In this document: positions 34,143 through 43,083 of the stretch, piece by piece
How positions within the stretch are numbered: the first letter of the stretch is position 1
How the letters are laid out: each line of letters begins with the position of its first letter
Origin: Amycolatopsis dendrobii
GTDB taxonomy: Bacteria; Actinomycetota; Actinomycetes; Mycobacteriales; Pseudonocardiaceae
Length of the DNA stretch: 64,000 nt
Direction: 5' to 3'
NCBI RefSeq assembly: GCF_014145675.1
Contig: NZ_JACGZW010000005.1
Span: forward strand, 496,001-560,000
The notes under the pieces: generated by a model
Databases searched by the model: none
What the model saw: only the letters and a program-made list of their open reading frames with translations
Told to the model about the DNA's origin: nothing
Translations under genes and position numbers: made by a program

Positions 34143-34157
34143 ATGCGCAAAATGCAT
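34143..34157. promoter_or_regulatory. LysR box between eamA-like and lysR-like genes
   Basis: ATGC-GCAAAAT-GCAT, an inverted repeat containing a T-N11-A LysR signature, 28 bases before the LysR start at 34185 and 16 bases from the EamA start. Confidence 0.5.
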
Positions 34158-34184
34158 TGACCGCATCAGCGATACGCTGGACGC

Positions 34185-35066
34185 ATGGATCTGGAGCTGC
34201 GTCAGCTGCGCTGCCTCGTGACGATCGTGGACGCGGGCACCTTCACCGACGCCGCGGCCGAACTCGGCGTCTCGCAGGCGGCGGTATCCCGGAATCTGGC
34301 CTCGCTGGAACGGGTTCTGGGCGTGCAGCTGCTGCATCGCACCAGCCGGAGCCTCGAGCCGACGACCGCGGGCGTCCAGGTGCTCGCCCGCGCCCGGCAT
34401 CTGCTCGCCGAGGCCGACGAGCTCGTGCGCGAGGCGACCACCGGGCACACGCGGCTGCGCATCGGCCACGCGTGGTCGGCGATGGGCAGGCACACCGCGG
34501 AGTTCCAGCGTCGCTGGGCAGCGCGGTACCCGGACGTCGAACTGCTGCTCGTGCGCGCCAACACCGCGACCGCCGGGCTGGCGGAAGGGCTCGCCGATCT
34601 CGCCGTGGTGCGCCATCAGGTGCCGCCGGGCAAGTACGCGCACGCGACGGTCGGCCGCGAGGACCGCTACTGCGCCATGGCCGCCGACGACCCGCTCGCC
34701 GGACGCCGCACCGTCACGCTCGCCGATCTCGCGTCGCGGCTGCTGGTGATCGATCCGCGCACCGGCACCACTTCCGCCGAGTTGTGGCCGCCGGAATCGC
34801 GCCCGCGGATCGAGTACACGCACGACGTCGACGACTGGCTCGCCGCCATCACCACCGGGCGCTGCGTCGGCGTCACCCCGCATTCCACGATGACGCAGTA
34901 TCGCCGCGACGGCATTGTGTACCGGCGGGTCCGCGACGCCCCGCAGGTGCCGGTCCGGCTCGCCTGGCGCGCCCGCGATCCGCATCCGGCCACGCACGCC
35001 GCGGTGGCGTTGCTGGGCGAGTTGTACCGGACGCCGCCGAAAACCGCTTCCGCGCGCACGCGATAG
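34185..35066 (+). CDS. LysR-family transcriptional regulator
   Basis: A 293-residue regulator with N-terminal helix-turn-helix (MDLELRQLRCLVTIVDAGTFT, GVSQAAVSRNLASLE) and a C-terminal effector-binding domain. Divergent from the EamA exporter. The short spacer holds a LysR box, so it likely activates that exporter in response to its substrate. Confidence 0.9.
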   Translation: MDLELRQLRCLVTIVDAGTFTDAAAELGVSQAAVSRNLASLERVLGVQLLHRTSRSLEPTTAGVQVLARARHLLAEADELVREATTGHTRLRIGHAWSAMGRHTAEFQRRWAARYPDVELLLVRANTATAGLAEGLADLAVVRHQVPPGKYAHATVGREDRYCAMAADDPLAGRRTVTLADLASRLLVIDPRTGTTSAELWPPESRPRIEYTHDVDDWLAAITTGRCVGVTPHSTMTQYRRDGIVYRRVRDAPQVPVRLAWRARDPHPATHAAVALLGELYRTPPKTASARTR

Positions 35067-35104
35067 TCCACTGTGGATCTTGAAGCGGGGGCGATCATTT
35101 TCCG

Positions 35105-35133
35105 TTGACGCGGCGGCGCGGGGCGGCAATGAT
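35105..35133 (+). promoter_or_regulatory. Promoter ahead of the HNH leader
   Basis: TTGACG (35105-35110), 17 bases, AATGAT (35128-35133). It would drive an 18-codon ORF, a hairpin and the HNH gene. Confidence 0.45.
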
Positions 35134-35166
35134 GAAGTCGTCCACAGCCACGAAAGGATCCACGGA

Positions 35167-35223
35167 ATGCCGCGTCGCGACGAACGCATGCACCTGTCGG
35201 GCATTCCCGGCTCCGCGCCATGA
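35167..35223 (+). CDS. 18-residue micro-ORF in the HNH leader
   Basis: ATG-to-TGA ORF encoding MPRRDERMHLSGIPGSAP, preceded by a weak AAAGGATCC. It lies between a promoter and an intrinsic-terminator-like hairpin, the arrangement of a leader peptide. No run of a regulatory amino acid is evident. Confidence 0.35.
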   Translation: MPRRDERMHLSGIPGSAP

Positions 35224-35249
35224 CGTGGCCTGCCACGCCGTGAGCGAGG

Positions 35250-35284
35250 AGCCGCCCGCCGGAACGCCGGCCGGGCGGCTTTTG
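35250..35284 (+). terminator. Intrinsic terminator or attenuator before the HNH gene
   Basis: AGCCGCCCG (35250-35258) pairs with CGGGCGGCT (35272-35280), with an inner CCGG/CCGG stem, an AACG loop and a one-base bulge, followed by TTTT. It sits 44 bases upstream of the HNH start, so it would stop or attenuate transcription into that gene. Confidence 0.65.
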
Positions 35285-35327
35285 CGTTCGCGGCCCGTTC
35301 AGCCCCGGAAAGGAGGTGCCCGTCGCC

Positions 35328-35795
35328 ATGGGAGTCCTGGTTCTCAACGCCGGCTACGAGCCCCTGCACACCGTCTCGCTCCCCCATGCCATCCGGATGC
35401 TGGTCCGCCAGGTCGCGGTCGTCCACGAAAGCGACGGGCCCGACCTCGGCGTCTTCCCGCGGCCGAAGGTGGTGCGGCTGCTGCGCTACGTCGTCATGAA
35501 ATGGCGTTATTCCGGGCCGCCGCGCTGGTCGCGTTCCGGCGTGCTGCGACGCGATCGGCACACGTGCGCCTACTGCGGGCGCCGGGCCACCACGGTCGAC
35601 CACATCACGCCGGTTTCGCGCGGCGGTGCGCGCACGAGCTGGCTCAACACCGTCGCGGCTTGCGGCGGGTCGGCGCGCAGCTGCAACGCGCGCAAGGCCG
35701 ACCGCACGCCCGCGGAAGCCGGGCTGACGCTGCGCTTCCCGCCGCGCGTCCCGCGGTGGGAGGAACTGCACCCGCTGGCCGGACTGTCCACATGA
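35328..35795 (+). CDS. HNH endonuclease-domain protein
   Basis: A 155-residue protein of a widespread actinobacterial HNH family. The N terminus is MGVLVLNAGYEPLHTVSLPHAIRML. The HNH core is CAYCGRRATTVDHITPVSRGG (about residues 80-100) with WLN and a later Cys pair completing the metal site. The ATG at 35328 is preferred because the strong AAAGGAGGTG lies 10 bases before it. The family is presumed to cut DNA, role unknown. It follows a leader with a terminator-like hairpin, hinting at conditional expression. Confidence 0.85.
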   Translation: MGVLVLNAGYEPLHTVSLPHAIRMLVRQVAVVHESDGPDLGVFPRPKVVRLLRYVVMKWRYSGPPRWSRSGVLRRDRHTCAYCGRRATTVDHITPVSRGGARTSWLNTVAACGGSARSCNARKADRTPAEAGLTLRFPPRVPRWEELHPLAGLST

Positions 35796-35817
35796 GACTC
35801 GCGCTAGGCTGGCACTC

Positions 35818-36921
35818 GTGAAGGGCTTGCTGCTGCGGTTGTCCGCGGTCGATTCCGGCGCGGAAACGGCGGTGCGCGTCATCGCGTATTTCGACGAGCT
35901 GATCGCCCGCCGGGCGACGCTGCCGGATTTGCTGCGCGCGACGGCTTTTCTTGCGGAATGCGTCGCCGGGATTCGCTGTGCCGACGGAACCGTGCTCCGG
36001 TACCGGCCGACCGGCGAACCCGGCGGCGACGGCCCGGCGCCGCCCGGCGCGGTCGTCGCGGACCTCGAGGGCGCCGGGCGCGTCTGGCTGGAACGGGCGG
36101 GCGAGCCGGGTCCGCTCGACGACCTGGTGCTCGAACGGCTCGCGATCTCGGCGAAGGTGCTCAACCCGGTCGAACCGCCGCCCGCCGCGCCGCATCTCGC
36201 CGACCCGGCGCTGGTCGAGCTGGTGCTGGGCGAGCAGGCGGCGGACGAGGACCGGGCGCGGGCGCTGACCCTGCTCGGCCTGGACACCGCGCGCCCGCTG
36301 CGAGTGGTGGCGGTCGCTTCGGGCGCCGGTCGCGATGCCGGCGCGGACGCGGTCGCGCTCGTCGCCCGCGGCAAACCGCTCGGTGCGCGGGTGGCCGTGG
36401 TCGGCGGGGTCGCCGCGGTGCTGTTGCAGCCGCGCGAGGGCCCGGATTCGGTCGTGCCGGCGCTGAATGAGACGTTGGCCTTGCGGGCCAAGGACCGTAC
36501 GCTCCCGGATTCCGTCCGGGTAGGGGTCGGCGACGCGGTCGACGGCCTCGAAGCACGGCGCTCGTGGCTGCAAGCCCGCCTGGCCCAACGATTCGCGGCG
36601 ACGGCGCGGCCGCTGATCGTGCACGAGGATCTCGGCGCGGTGACGCTGCTGGCGGAGATCCCGGTCGAGCAGTTGCGCGCGCAGCCGGACGTGCGGGCGT
36701 TGAACGCGCTCGCCGGGAGCGGCGATCTGGAAACCCTGGAAGCCTTCTGCCGCACGGGTTCCCTCCGCCAGGCCGCGATCGCGCTGCACCGGCACCACAG
36801 TTCGGTGGCGGCGCGGCTGGCGCATGTGGAGGACGCGCTGGGATGGTCGCTGGACGACCCGGCGGGGCGGTTCCGGGCGCGGCTCGCGTTGGTGGCGCGG
36901 AGGCTGGCGGAGTCTGCGTGA
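35818..36921 (+). CDS. PucR-type helix-turn-helix regulator
   Basis: A 367-residue protein. The C-terminal region LEAFCRTGSLRQAAIALHRHHSSVAARLAHVEDALGW (about residues 305-345) is the PucR-type DNA-binding domain. The upstream part shows a GAF-like or diguanylate-cyclase-remnant organisation typical of such regulators. GTG start at 35818, 22 bases after the HNH gene, so possibly co-transcribed. Effector and targets unknown. Confidence 0.78.
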   Translation: MKGLLLRLSAVDSGAETAVRVIAYFDELIARRATLPDLLRATAFLAECVAGIRCADGTVLRYRPTGEPGGDGPAPPGAVVADLEGAGRVWLERAGEPGPLDDLVLERLAISAKVLNPVEPPPAAPHLADPALVELVLGEQAADEDRARALTLLGLDTARPLRVVAVASGAGRDAGADAVALVARGKPLGARVAVVGGVAAVLLQPREGPDSVVPALNETLALRAKDRTLPDSVRVGVGDAVDGLEARRSWLQARLAQRFAATARPLIVHEDLGAVTLLAEIPVEQLRAQPDVRALNALAGSGDLETLEAFCRTGSLRQAAIALHRHHSSVAARLAHVEDALGWSLDDPAGRFRARLALVARRLAESA

Positions 36922-37091
36922 GGGGCGCGGGGGCACCCCCGGTTTCCACTCTATCGTCCTCCACCGGCAAACCCCGCCGCCTTCGGCCGAACTGTCCACA
37001 GCGGACGCGAGTTGTGGAAGCGCGCCGGAATCGGCCCAGCACAAGCGATTCCGGCCGCCCCGGCAAGCCGCGACGACCCGACCGCCCAGCC

Positions 37092-38045
37092 TCAGTCCGC
37101 CTCGACCCCGAGCACCCGGGACAGCACAGCCCGTCGTTCCACGGCTTCCCGGCGGCTCACCGTCGCGTGCTGGATCACCCCGGAACCGTGGAAAGTGCCA
37201 GGGAACAAGTGCAGTTCCGCAGGCACCCCCGCCGCCAAAAGTCCTTGTGCGTAGGCGATTCCCTCGTCGCGCAGCGGATCGAACTCCATCACCGACACAT
37301 AAGCCGGCGGCAGTCCCGAGAGGTCGGTCGCCCGGGCCGGCGCCGCATAGACCGGGACGTCCGCGCCGCCGCGCTTGCCCGCGCCGCCGAGGTAGTAGTC
37401 CCAGCTCAACTCGGCCGCACCCCGGTGCCAGATCGGCGTGTCCGAGAACTGGCGCATGCTGCCGCTCTCGAGGCGGTCGTCCAGTTCGGGCACGGCGAGG
37501 AACTGGAACGCGACCGCGGGGCCGCCCCGGTCGCGGGCCAGCAGGGCGAGCGCCGCGGCCAGCCCGCCGCCCGCGCTCACTCCGTACAGCACCACCTTTT
37601 CCGGATCGACGCCCAGTTCGTCCGCGTGCTTGACCGACCATTCGAGCGCCGCGTAGCAGTCCTCCAGCCCGGCGGGATACGGATTCTCCGGCGCGAGCCG
37701 GTACTCGACCGACACGATCACGACGCCGAGATCGCGGGCCAGTTCGACGTTGGACGCGTGGTCGACCTCCAGGTCGCCCAGCGCGAAACCGCCCCCGTGG
37801 ATGTCGAACACCAAGGCATTCGTCGCGACGCGATCGGGCGTGTAAATACGGACCGGGACGTCCGGCGCGCCTTCGGGACCGGGCACGGACTCGTCGCGCG
37901 TGCTGACGCCGTTGTCGTCGAAGTCTCCTCGCATCGAGGCGATCAGTTCGGCCATGCCCGCCCGCGCGGCCGCGACGTCGACGAGGTCGACCTCGGGCAG
38001 CATCGGGACCGCGGCGGCGATTTCGGGATCGAACGGATAACTCAT
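37092..38045 (-). CDS. Alpha/beta-hydrolase of the hormone-sensitive-lipase family
   Basis: A 317-residue esterase/lipase. The oxyanion-hole motif is DIHGGGFALGD, the nucleophile elbow is GVSAGGG (Ser about 168), and the family acid and histidine fall in the MEFDPLRDEGIAYAQ and FPGTFHGSG segments. It hydrolyses short-chain esters; natural substrate unknown. The ATG at 38045 follows ACGGAGG; an upstream ATG at 38078 lacks such a site. Confidence 0.92.
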   Translation of the reverse strand: MSYPFDPEIAAAVPMLPEVDLVDVAAARAGMAELIASMRGDFDDNGVSTRDESVPGPEGAPDVPVRIYTPDRVATNALVFDIHGGGFALGDLEVDHASNVELARDLGVVIVSVEYRLAPENPYPAGLEDCYAALEWSVKHADELGVDPEKVVLYGVSAGGGLAAALALLARDRGGPAVAFQFLAVPELDDRLESGSMRQFSDTPIWHRGAAELSWDYYLGGAGKRGGADVPVYAAPARATDLSGLPPAYVSVMEFDPLRDEGIAYAQGLLAAGVPAELHLFPGTFHGSGVIQHATVSRREAVERRAVLSRVLGVEAD

Positions 38046-38203
38046 CGACGGCCTCCGTGTTCCAGGGGAAGACTCCATCGTGCCGAAATCCCGGCCCCGG
38101 CAGGCACCGCCACATGGCGCGTACCGCGCGCGGTTGTCCCGCCGACCGGCGCGGCGTCCCCGCGCCCGTGCCCGGAAGGCGCCCGGCGCTGCCTCCCGAC
38201 CCC

Positions 38204-38344
38204 TCAGCGCCCCACTTTCTTCCAGATCACCACGATCCCGACGACCGCCACCAGCACCGCCCCCAGCACGATCAGCCCCTTCACGAAGAGATCGTGCGCG
38301 AGGTGCTGCAGCATCTCGTCCCCGTCGGCCAGCACCGCGTTCAC
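38204..38344 (-). CDS. Small single-TM protein (46 residues)
   Basis: A GTG start at 38344 overlaps the stop of the upstream small gene by four bases (GTGA). The product has a polar start (NAVLADGDEMLQHLAHDLFVK) and one transmembrane segment (GLIVLGAVLVAVVGIVVIW) ending KKVGR. It is too short to classify. Coupling to the 92-residue membrane protein and proximity to the TetR gene suggest a two-component small membrane unit. Confidence 0.6.
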   Translation of the reverse strand: MNAVLADGDEMLQHLAHDLFVKGLIVLGAVLVAVVGIVVIWKKVGR

Positions 38345-38619
38345 CGGCCGGACCGCTTCCGGCCCGGGTCCTCGTCCAGCCACCGCGCGGCCTGGCGCAC
38401 GACCTCGCCGCCGACCCGCCCGCGCACGCCCCGCGCGCCGCGCCGGTCCATCGCCCTTGCCGCGGATTTCGCCAGCACCGCCGCGCCTTCCCGCACGCGC
38501 TCCCCCTTGCCGCGCCGCCGCAGCGAAACGATCAGCGCGAACGCGCCCAGCCCGACGACCACCACGATCCCGGCGATGATGCCGAACCGGATCAGCAGGA
38601 TGTTCAGCACCGTCTCCAC
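38341..38619 (-). CDS. Small membrane protein (92 residues)
   Basis: GTG start at 38619 after AAAGGGG. One N-terminal transmembrane segment (FGIIAGIVVVVGLGAFALIVSL), then a basic cytosolic tail (RRRGKGERVREGAAVLAKSAARAMDRRGARG). No family recognised. Divergent from a TetR gene with two copies of its operator in between, so probably repressed by it. Overlaps the 46-residue gene by four bases. Confidence 0.65.
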   Translation of the reverse strand: METVLNILLIRFGIIAGIVVVVGLGAFALIVSLRRRGKGERVREGAAVLAKSAARAMDRRGARGVRGRVGGEVVRQAARWLDEDPGRKRSGR

Positions 38620-38633
38620 AGCGCACCCCTTTC

Positions 38634-38649
38634 TGTCACACCTGTGATA
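38634..38649. promoter_or_regulatory. TetR operator copy 1
   Basis: TGTCAC-ACCT-GTGATA, one mismatch between arms, upstream of the small membrane-protein genes. Confidence 0.6.
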
Positions 38650-38660
38650 CAAACTGTTTC

Positions 38661-38676
38661 TATCACGTCTGTGATA
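38661..38676. promoter_or_regulatory. TetR operator copy 2
   Basis: TATCAC-GTCT-GTGATA, perfect 6-base arms, 27 bases centre to centre from copy 1 and 10 bases before the GTG of the TetR gene. Confidence 0.7.
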
Positions 38677-38686
38677 TAAAAGTCCA

Positions 38687-39322
38687 GTGCCTAGAGTGGT
38701 GGACGGGGAAGAGCGGCGCGCGCACATCGCGGACGCGGTGCTGCGGCTGGCCGCGAAGGACGGGCTGCACGCGGTCTCGCTGCGCGCGGTGGCCGCGGAA
38801 TCGGGCCTGAACATCGGCTCGGTGCGGCATTACTTCGACAGCCAGCACGCGCTGATGCGGTTCGCGATGCGCACCACCATCGACCGGACGACCGCGCGGC
38901 TCGTCGAACGCCGCGAGAAGATCGGTTCGCTGTCGGAACTGCCGCCGGACGAGGCCGTAGACCAGCTCGCCGAGTTCCTGTGCGAACTGCTGCCGCTGGA
39001 CGAGCGCCGGCGCACCGAGGTGACCGTGCTGGTCGAATTCCTGATGGCCGCGCGCGCCGACCCGGGTCTGGACGACCTGGCCCGCGAGGCGGTTCAGGGC
39101 ACCGTGACACTGGCCCGCCGCATCCTCGACGCCCAGGCCCGCAGCGGCCGGTTCGAGCCGAAGGACCCCGAGGTCGAAGCGCCCCGGCTGGCCGCGCTGC
39201 TGGACGGGATCGCTTTCCGGGCCGTGCTGCAGCCGGAACTCACCTCGCCGGAGGAGTGCGTCGCCGTCCTCCGGGCGCATCTCGCCGAACTCGTCCGACC
39301 GGCGGGTGACACCCAGGTGTGA
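38687..39322 (+). CDS. TetR-family repressor
   Basis: A 211-residue repressor; helix-turn-helix [30 protein letters not shown] (about residues 28-57), C-terminal TetR_C_6-like ligand domain. GTG start 10 bases after a perfect operator half-pair. Divergent from two small membrane-protein genes that share the operators. The C terminus ends 62 bases before the fur-type gene, which has its own palindrome. Confidence 0.9.
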   Translation: MPRVVDGEERRAHIADAVLRLAAKDGLHAVSLRAVAAESGLNIGSVRHYFDSQHALMRFAMRTTIDRTTARLVERREKIGSLSELPPDEAVDQLAEFLCELLPLDERRRTEVTVLVEFLMAARADPGLDDLAREAVQGTVTLARRILDAQARSGRFEPKDPEVEAPRLAALLDGIAFRAVLQPELTSPEECVAVLRAHLAELVRPAGDTQV

Positions 39323-39347
39323 GCCGCGCGGAGACCGGGTAACCGGC

Positions 39348-39366
39348 GGAACTGGAGCGGTTCCAG
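39348..39366. promoter_or_regulatory. Candidate operator ahead of the fur-katA operon
   Basis: Nested inverted repeats GGAAC/GTTCC and CTGGA/TCCAG share one centre, directly upstream of GGGGAGGA and the furA ATG. Autoregulation by the Fur-type repressor is inferred from the arrangement. Confidence 0.4.
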
Positions 39367-39384
39367 ATCCCGGGGAGGACTCCG

Positions 39385-39825
39385 ATGCCGGACTCGGCGG
39401 CGACGCTGCGAGCGGCGGGCCTGCGCGTCACCAAGCCGCGGCAAGCCGTGCTCGGCTGGCTCGGCGAGCACCCGCACGCCACTGTCGAGGCGATCGCCGC
39501 GGGCGTGCGCGAAAGCCTGGGCAGCGTGTCGATCCAAGCGGTCTACGACGTGCTCGCCGCGTGCGGCGACGCGGGTCTCGTCCGCCGGATCGAGCTGTCC
39601 GGGCATCCGGCACGGTTCGAACGGCGGACCGGCGACAACCACCATCACGTGGTGTGCCGGCGCTGCGGCAGGGCCGAGGACGTCGACTGCGTCCGCGGCG
39701 AGGCCCCCTGCCTCACGCCGCACGACCGGCACGGGTTCGCCGTCGACGAGGCCGAGATCGTCTTCTGGGGTCTGTGCCCCGGCTGCTCCGGCGTTTCCGA
39801 ACACCACGAGGAGCTCGCGAGATGA
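39385..39825 (+). CDS. furA: Fur-family peroxide-type repressor
   Basis: A 146-residue metalloregulator: N-terminal winged helix ([25 protein letters not shown]), the conserved metal site [17 protein letters not shown] and the C-terminal CPGC. Fused to the downstream catalase gene by an ATGA overlap, the arrangement of the furA/catR peroxide-responsive operons of actinobacteria. It probably represses itself and katA until oxidised by peroxide. Confidence 0.93.
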   Translation: MPDSAATLRAAGLRVTKPRQAVLGWLGEHPHATVEAIAAGVRESLGSVSIQAVYDVLAACGDAGLVRRIELSGHPARFERRTGDNHHHVVCRRCGRAEDVDCVRGEAPCLTPHDRHGFAVDEAEIVFWGLCPGCSGVSEHHEELAR

Positions 39826-41348
39826 CCGAAGAACCGAAACCCCCGGCGACCACCACGGACTCCGGGATCCCGGCCGAGAGCGACGAGCATTCGCTCACCC
39901 TCGGCCCGGACGGCCCGATCCTGCTGCAGGACCACTACCTGATCGAGCAGATGGCGCAGTTCAACCGGGAACGGGTGCCGGAGCGGCAGCCGCACGCCAA
40001 GGGCAGCGGCGCGTTCGGGCGCTTCGAAGTGACGAACGACGTCAGCCGCTTCACCAAGGCGGCGGTGTTCCAGCCCGGCGCGAAAACCGAGATGGCCGCC
40101 CGGTTCTCCACGGTGGCCGGGGAACGCGGCAGCCCGGACACCTGGCGCGACCCGCGCGGGTTCGCGCTGAAGTTCTACACCACCGAGGGCAACTACGACC
40201 TCGTCGGCAACAACACCCCGGTGTTCTTCATCAAGGACCCGCTGAAGTTCCAGCACTTCATCCGGTCGCAGAAGCGCCGCGCGGACAGCAACCTGCGCGA
40301 CCACGACATGCAGTGGGACTTCTGGACGCTGTCCCCGGAGTCCGCGCACCAGGTCACCTGGCTGATGGGCGACCGGGGGATCCCGCGCACGTGGCGGCAC
40401 ATGAACGGCTACAGCTCGCACACCTACATGTGGGTCAACGCCGCGGGCGAGAAGTTCTGGGTCAAGTACCACTTCAAGACCGACCAGGGCATCGAGTTCT
40501 TCACCCAGCACGAGGCCGACCAGATGGCGTCGGCGGACACCGACTACCACACCCGCGACCTGTTCGAGGCCATCGCGCGCGGCGACCACCCGAGCTGGAC
40601 CCTGCACGTCCAGGTGATGCCGTTCGAGGACGCGAAGACCTACCGGTTCAACCCGTTCGACCTGACGAAGGTGTGGCCGCACGGCGACTACCCGCTGATC
40701 GAGGTCGGGAAGATGACGCTGGACCGCAACCCGACCGACCACCACGCCGAGATCGAGCAGGCCGCGTTCGAGCCGAACAACCTGGTGCCCGGCATCGGCC
40801 CGAGCCCGGACCGGATGCTGCTGGGCAGGATCTTCGCCTACGCCGACGCACACCGGTACCGGATCGGCGCGAACTACAAGCAGCTGCCGGTGAACGCGCC
40901 GGTCGCGCCGGTGCACAGCTACAGCAAGGACGGCGCGATGCGCTACGCCAAGGTCTCCGACCCGGTGTACGCGCCGAACTCCAAGGGCGGCCCGCGCGCG
41001 GACACCGAACGCTACGGCACGCCCGCGGGCTGGCACGCCGACGGCGAGATGGTCCGCTCGGCCTACGTCGACCACGCCGAGGACGACGACTGGGGCCAGG
41101 CGGGCACCATGGTGCGCGAGGTGCTGGACGACGCCGCGCGCGAACGGCTGGTCGACAACATCGTCGGCCACCTGCTGAACGGCGTGACCGAACCGGTGCT
41201 GAAGCGGGCGTTCGAGTACTGGCACAACGTGGACAAGGACCTCGGCGACCGCGTCGAGTCCGGTGTGCGCGCGAAGCAGAACGAGAAGGACCCGAAGGCG
41301 GGCGAGCAGGCCAACCCGGCACGGGAGAGCATGCAGCGGAAGGCATAA
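39822..41348 (+). CDS. katA: Monofunctional haem catalase
   Basis: A 508-residue clade-3-type catalase. Distal His58 in [13 protein letters not shown], the Asn in [13 protein letters not shown], and the proximal haem Tyr in [14 protein letters not shown] are all present. It degrades hydrogen peroxide in the cytosol. The overlap with furA points to peroxide induction. A strong 14-bp hairpin follows. Confidence 0.96.
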   Translation: MTEEPKPPATTTDSGIPAESDEHSLTLGPDGPILLQDHYLIEQMAQFNRERVPERQPHAKGSGAFGRFEVTNDVSRFTKAAVFQPGAKTEMAARFSTVAGERGSPDTWRDPRGFALKFYTTEGNYDLVGNNTPVFFIKDPLKFQHFIRSQKRRADSNLRDHDMQWDFWTLSPESAHQVTWLMGDRGIPRTWRHMNGYSSHTYMWVNAAGEKFWVKYHFKTDQGIEFFTQHEADQMASADTDYHTRDLFEAIARGDHPSWTLHVQVMPFEDAKTYRFNPFDLTKVWPHGDYPLIEVGKMTLDRNPTDHHAEIEQAAFEPNNLVPGIGPSPDRMLLGRIFAYADAHRYRIGANYKQLPVNAPVAPVHSYSKDGAMRYAKVSDPVYAPNSKGGPRADTERYGTPAGWHADGEMVRSAYVDHAEDDDWGQAGTMVREVLDDAARERLVDNIVGHLLNGVTEPVLKRAFEYWHNVDKDLGDRVESGVRAKQNEKDPKAGEQANPARESMQRKA

Positions 41349-41361
41349 GGCGATCCGCACG

Positions 41362-41395
41362 AGCGGCGGCGCCGGCGCAGACCGGCGCCGCCGCT
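41362..41395 (+). terminator. Terminator after katA
   Basis: Perfect 14-bp GC hairpin (left arm AGCGGCGGCGCCGG) with a 6-base loop, 13 bases after the stop, before the ABC-F gene. Confidence 0.8.
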
Positions 41396-41463
41396 TCGTG
41401 TCCTCTGTGGACAGCCGAAAAACCGTGCGGCGATTCGCGGCTGCCTGGGTAGAGTGCGCGGGC

Positions 41464-43083
41464 ATGGGGCATTTGGAGGCCGCGCATCTGCGCTACGTGC
41501 TGCCCGACGGGCGTCCGCTGCTCGGCGACGTCTCGTTCCGGGTCGGCGAGGGCGCGGTCGTCGCACTGGTCGGCCCTAACGGCGCGGGCAAGAGCACGCT
41601 GCTGCGGATGCTGTCGGGAGAGCTGAAGCCGGACGAGGGCTCGGTCACCGTCTCCGGCGGGCTGGGCGCGATGGCGCAGTTCGTCGGATCGGTGCGCGAC
41701 GAGCGCACGGTGCGCGATCTGCTGGTTTCGGTTGCCCCACAACGGGTTCGCGACGCCGCACTGGCGGTGGACGCGGCCGAGGAACGGCTGCTTGAGGTCG
41801 ACGACGAGGCCGCGCAAATGCAGTACGCGCAGGCACTCAGCGACTGGGCCGAGGCGCGCGGATACGAGTTCGAGACGACGTGGGACATGTGCACGACCGA
41901 GGCCCTCGGCGTGCCGTTCGACCGCGCGCGCCGGCGGCTCGTGCGCACGCTCAGCGGCGGCGAGCAGAAACGGCTCGTGCTGGAAGCGTTGCTGCGCGGG
42001 CCGGACGAGGTCCTGCTGCTGGACGAGCCGGACAACTACCTCGACGTCCCCGGCAAACGCTGGCTCGAAGCCCGGCTGAAGGAAACCCGCAAAACCGTCC
42101 TGTTCGTCTCGCACGACCGCGAATTGCTCGCGCGCGCGGCGGACAAGATCGTGAGCGTCGAGCCCGGCGGCGACGGCGCGGACGCCTGGGTGCACGGCGG
42201 CGGTTTCGCCACGTATCACGCAGCGCGCCAGGAACGGTTCGCCCGCTACGACGAACTGCGCCGCCGCTGGGACGAGAAGCACGCCCAGCTCAAACGCCTG
42301 GTCCGGGACATGCAGCAGTACGCCGCGCGCAGCGACGAGATGGCGTCGCGGTACAAGGCGGCGCAGACCCGGCTGCGGAAGTTCGAGGAGGCCGGTCCCC
42401 CGCCGGAACCGCCGCGTCCCCAGGACATCCGGATGCGGCTGCGCGGCGGCCGCACCGGCGTGCGCGCGGTGACCTGCAAGAACCTGGAACTGACCGGGTT
42501 GATGAAGCCGTTCTCGCTGGAGATCTTCTTCGGCGAGCGCGTCGCGGTGCTCGGTTCGAACGGCTCCGGGAAGTCGCATTTCCTGCGGCTGCTCGCGGGC
42601 GGCGACGTCGCGCACACCGGCGAGTGGAAGACCGGCGCACGCGTCGTGCCCGGCCATTTCGCGCAGACGCACGCGCGCCCGGAACTGACCGGCCGCACGC
42701 TGGTCGACGTGCTGTGGACGGAGCACGCGGCCGATCGCGGCGCGGCGATGGCCGCGCTGCGCCGATACGAGCTGCATCGCCAGGGCGAGCAGGCATTCGA
42801 CCGGTTGTCCGGCGGACAGCAGGCGCGGTTCCAGATCTTGTTGCTGGAACTGGCCGGAACCACCGCGCTGCTGCTCGACGAGCCGACCGACAACCTCGAC
42901 CTGGAATCGGCCGAGGCGCTGCAGGACGGGCTGGAGTCGTACGAGGGCACGGTGCTCGCGGTCACCCACGACCGCTGGTTCGCGCGCTCGTTCGACCGCT
43001 ACCTGGTCTTCGGCTCGGACGGCGCGGTCCGCGAAACCCCGGAACCGGTCTGGGACGAGCGGCGGGTGGAACGGGTTCGCTAA
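41464..43083 (+). CDS. ABC-F family ATPase
   Basis: A 539-residue soluble protein with two nucleotide-binding domains and no membrane segments. Walker A motifs are GPNGAGKST (about 36-44) and GSNGSGKSH (second domain); signature motifs LSGGEQKR and LSGGQQAR; Walker B VLLLDEPDNYLD and LLLDEPTDNLD. The linker between the domains (about 245-330) is a helical coiled coil, as in ribosome-acting ABC-F proteins. Members protect ribosomes from antibiotics or tune translation. The final Walker A residue of domain 2 is His rather than Ser/Thr. ATG at 41464. Confidence 0.9.
   Translation: MGHLEAAHLRYVLPDGRPLLGDVSFRVGEGAVVALVGPNGAGKSTLLRMLSGELKPDEGSVTVSGGLGAMAQFVGSVRDERTVRDLLVSVAPQRVRDAALAVDAAEERLLEVDDEAAQMQYAQALSDWAEARGYEFETTWDMCTTEALGVPFDRARRRLVRTLSGGEQKRLVLEALLRGPDEVLLLDEPDNYLDVPGKRWLEARLKETRKTVLFVSHDRELLARAADKIVSVEPGGDGADAWVHGGGFATYHAARQERFARYDELRRRWDEKHAQLKRLVRDMQQYAARSDEMASRYKAAQTRLRKFEEAGPPPEPPRPQDIRMRLRGGRTGVRAVTCKNLELTGLMKPFSLEIFFGERVAVLGSNGSGKSHFLRLLAGGDVAHTGEWKTGARVVPGHFAQTHARPELTGRTLVDVLWTEHAADRGAAMAALRRYELHRQGEQAFDRLSGGQQARFQILLLELAGTTALLLDEPTDNLDLESAEALQDGLESYEGTVLAVTHDRWFARSFDRYLVFGSDGAVRETPEPVWDERRVERVR

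Noticed and set aside
33249-36755. Very long leftward open frame spanning the EamA, LysR and HNH region (over 1,100 codons)
   Set aside because: Only the last 292 codons (EamA) look like protein. The rest is the antisense shadow of the LysR, HNH and PucR-type genes, with Arg/Gly/Pro-rich translation typical of high-GC shadows.
35644-38115. Leftward open frame of over 800 codons opposite the PucR-type gene
   Set aside because: Overlaps a recognised gene on the plus strand and the HSL esterase in another frame, with no family motifs and shadow-like composition.
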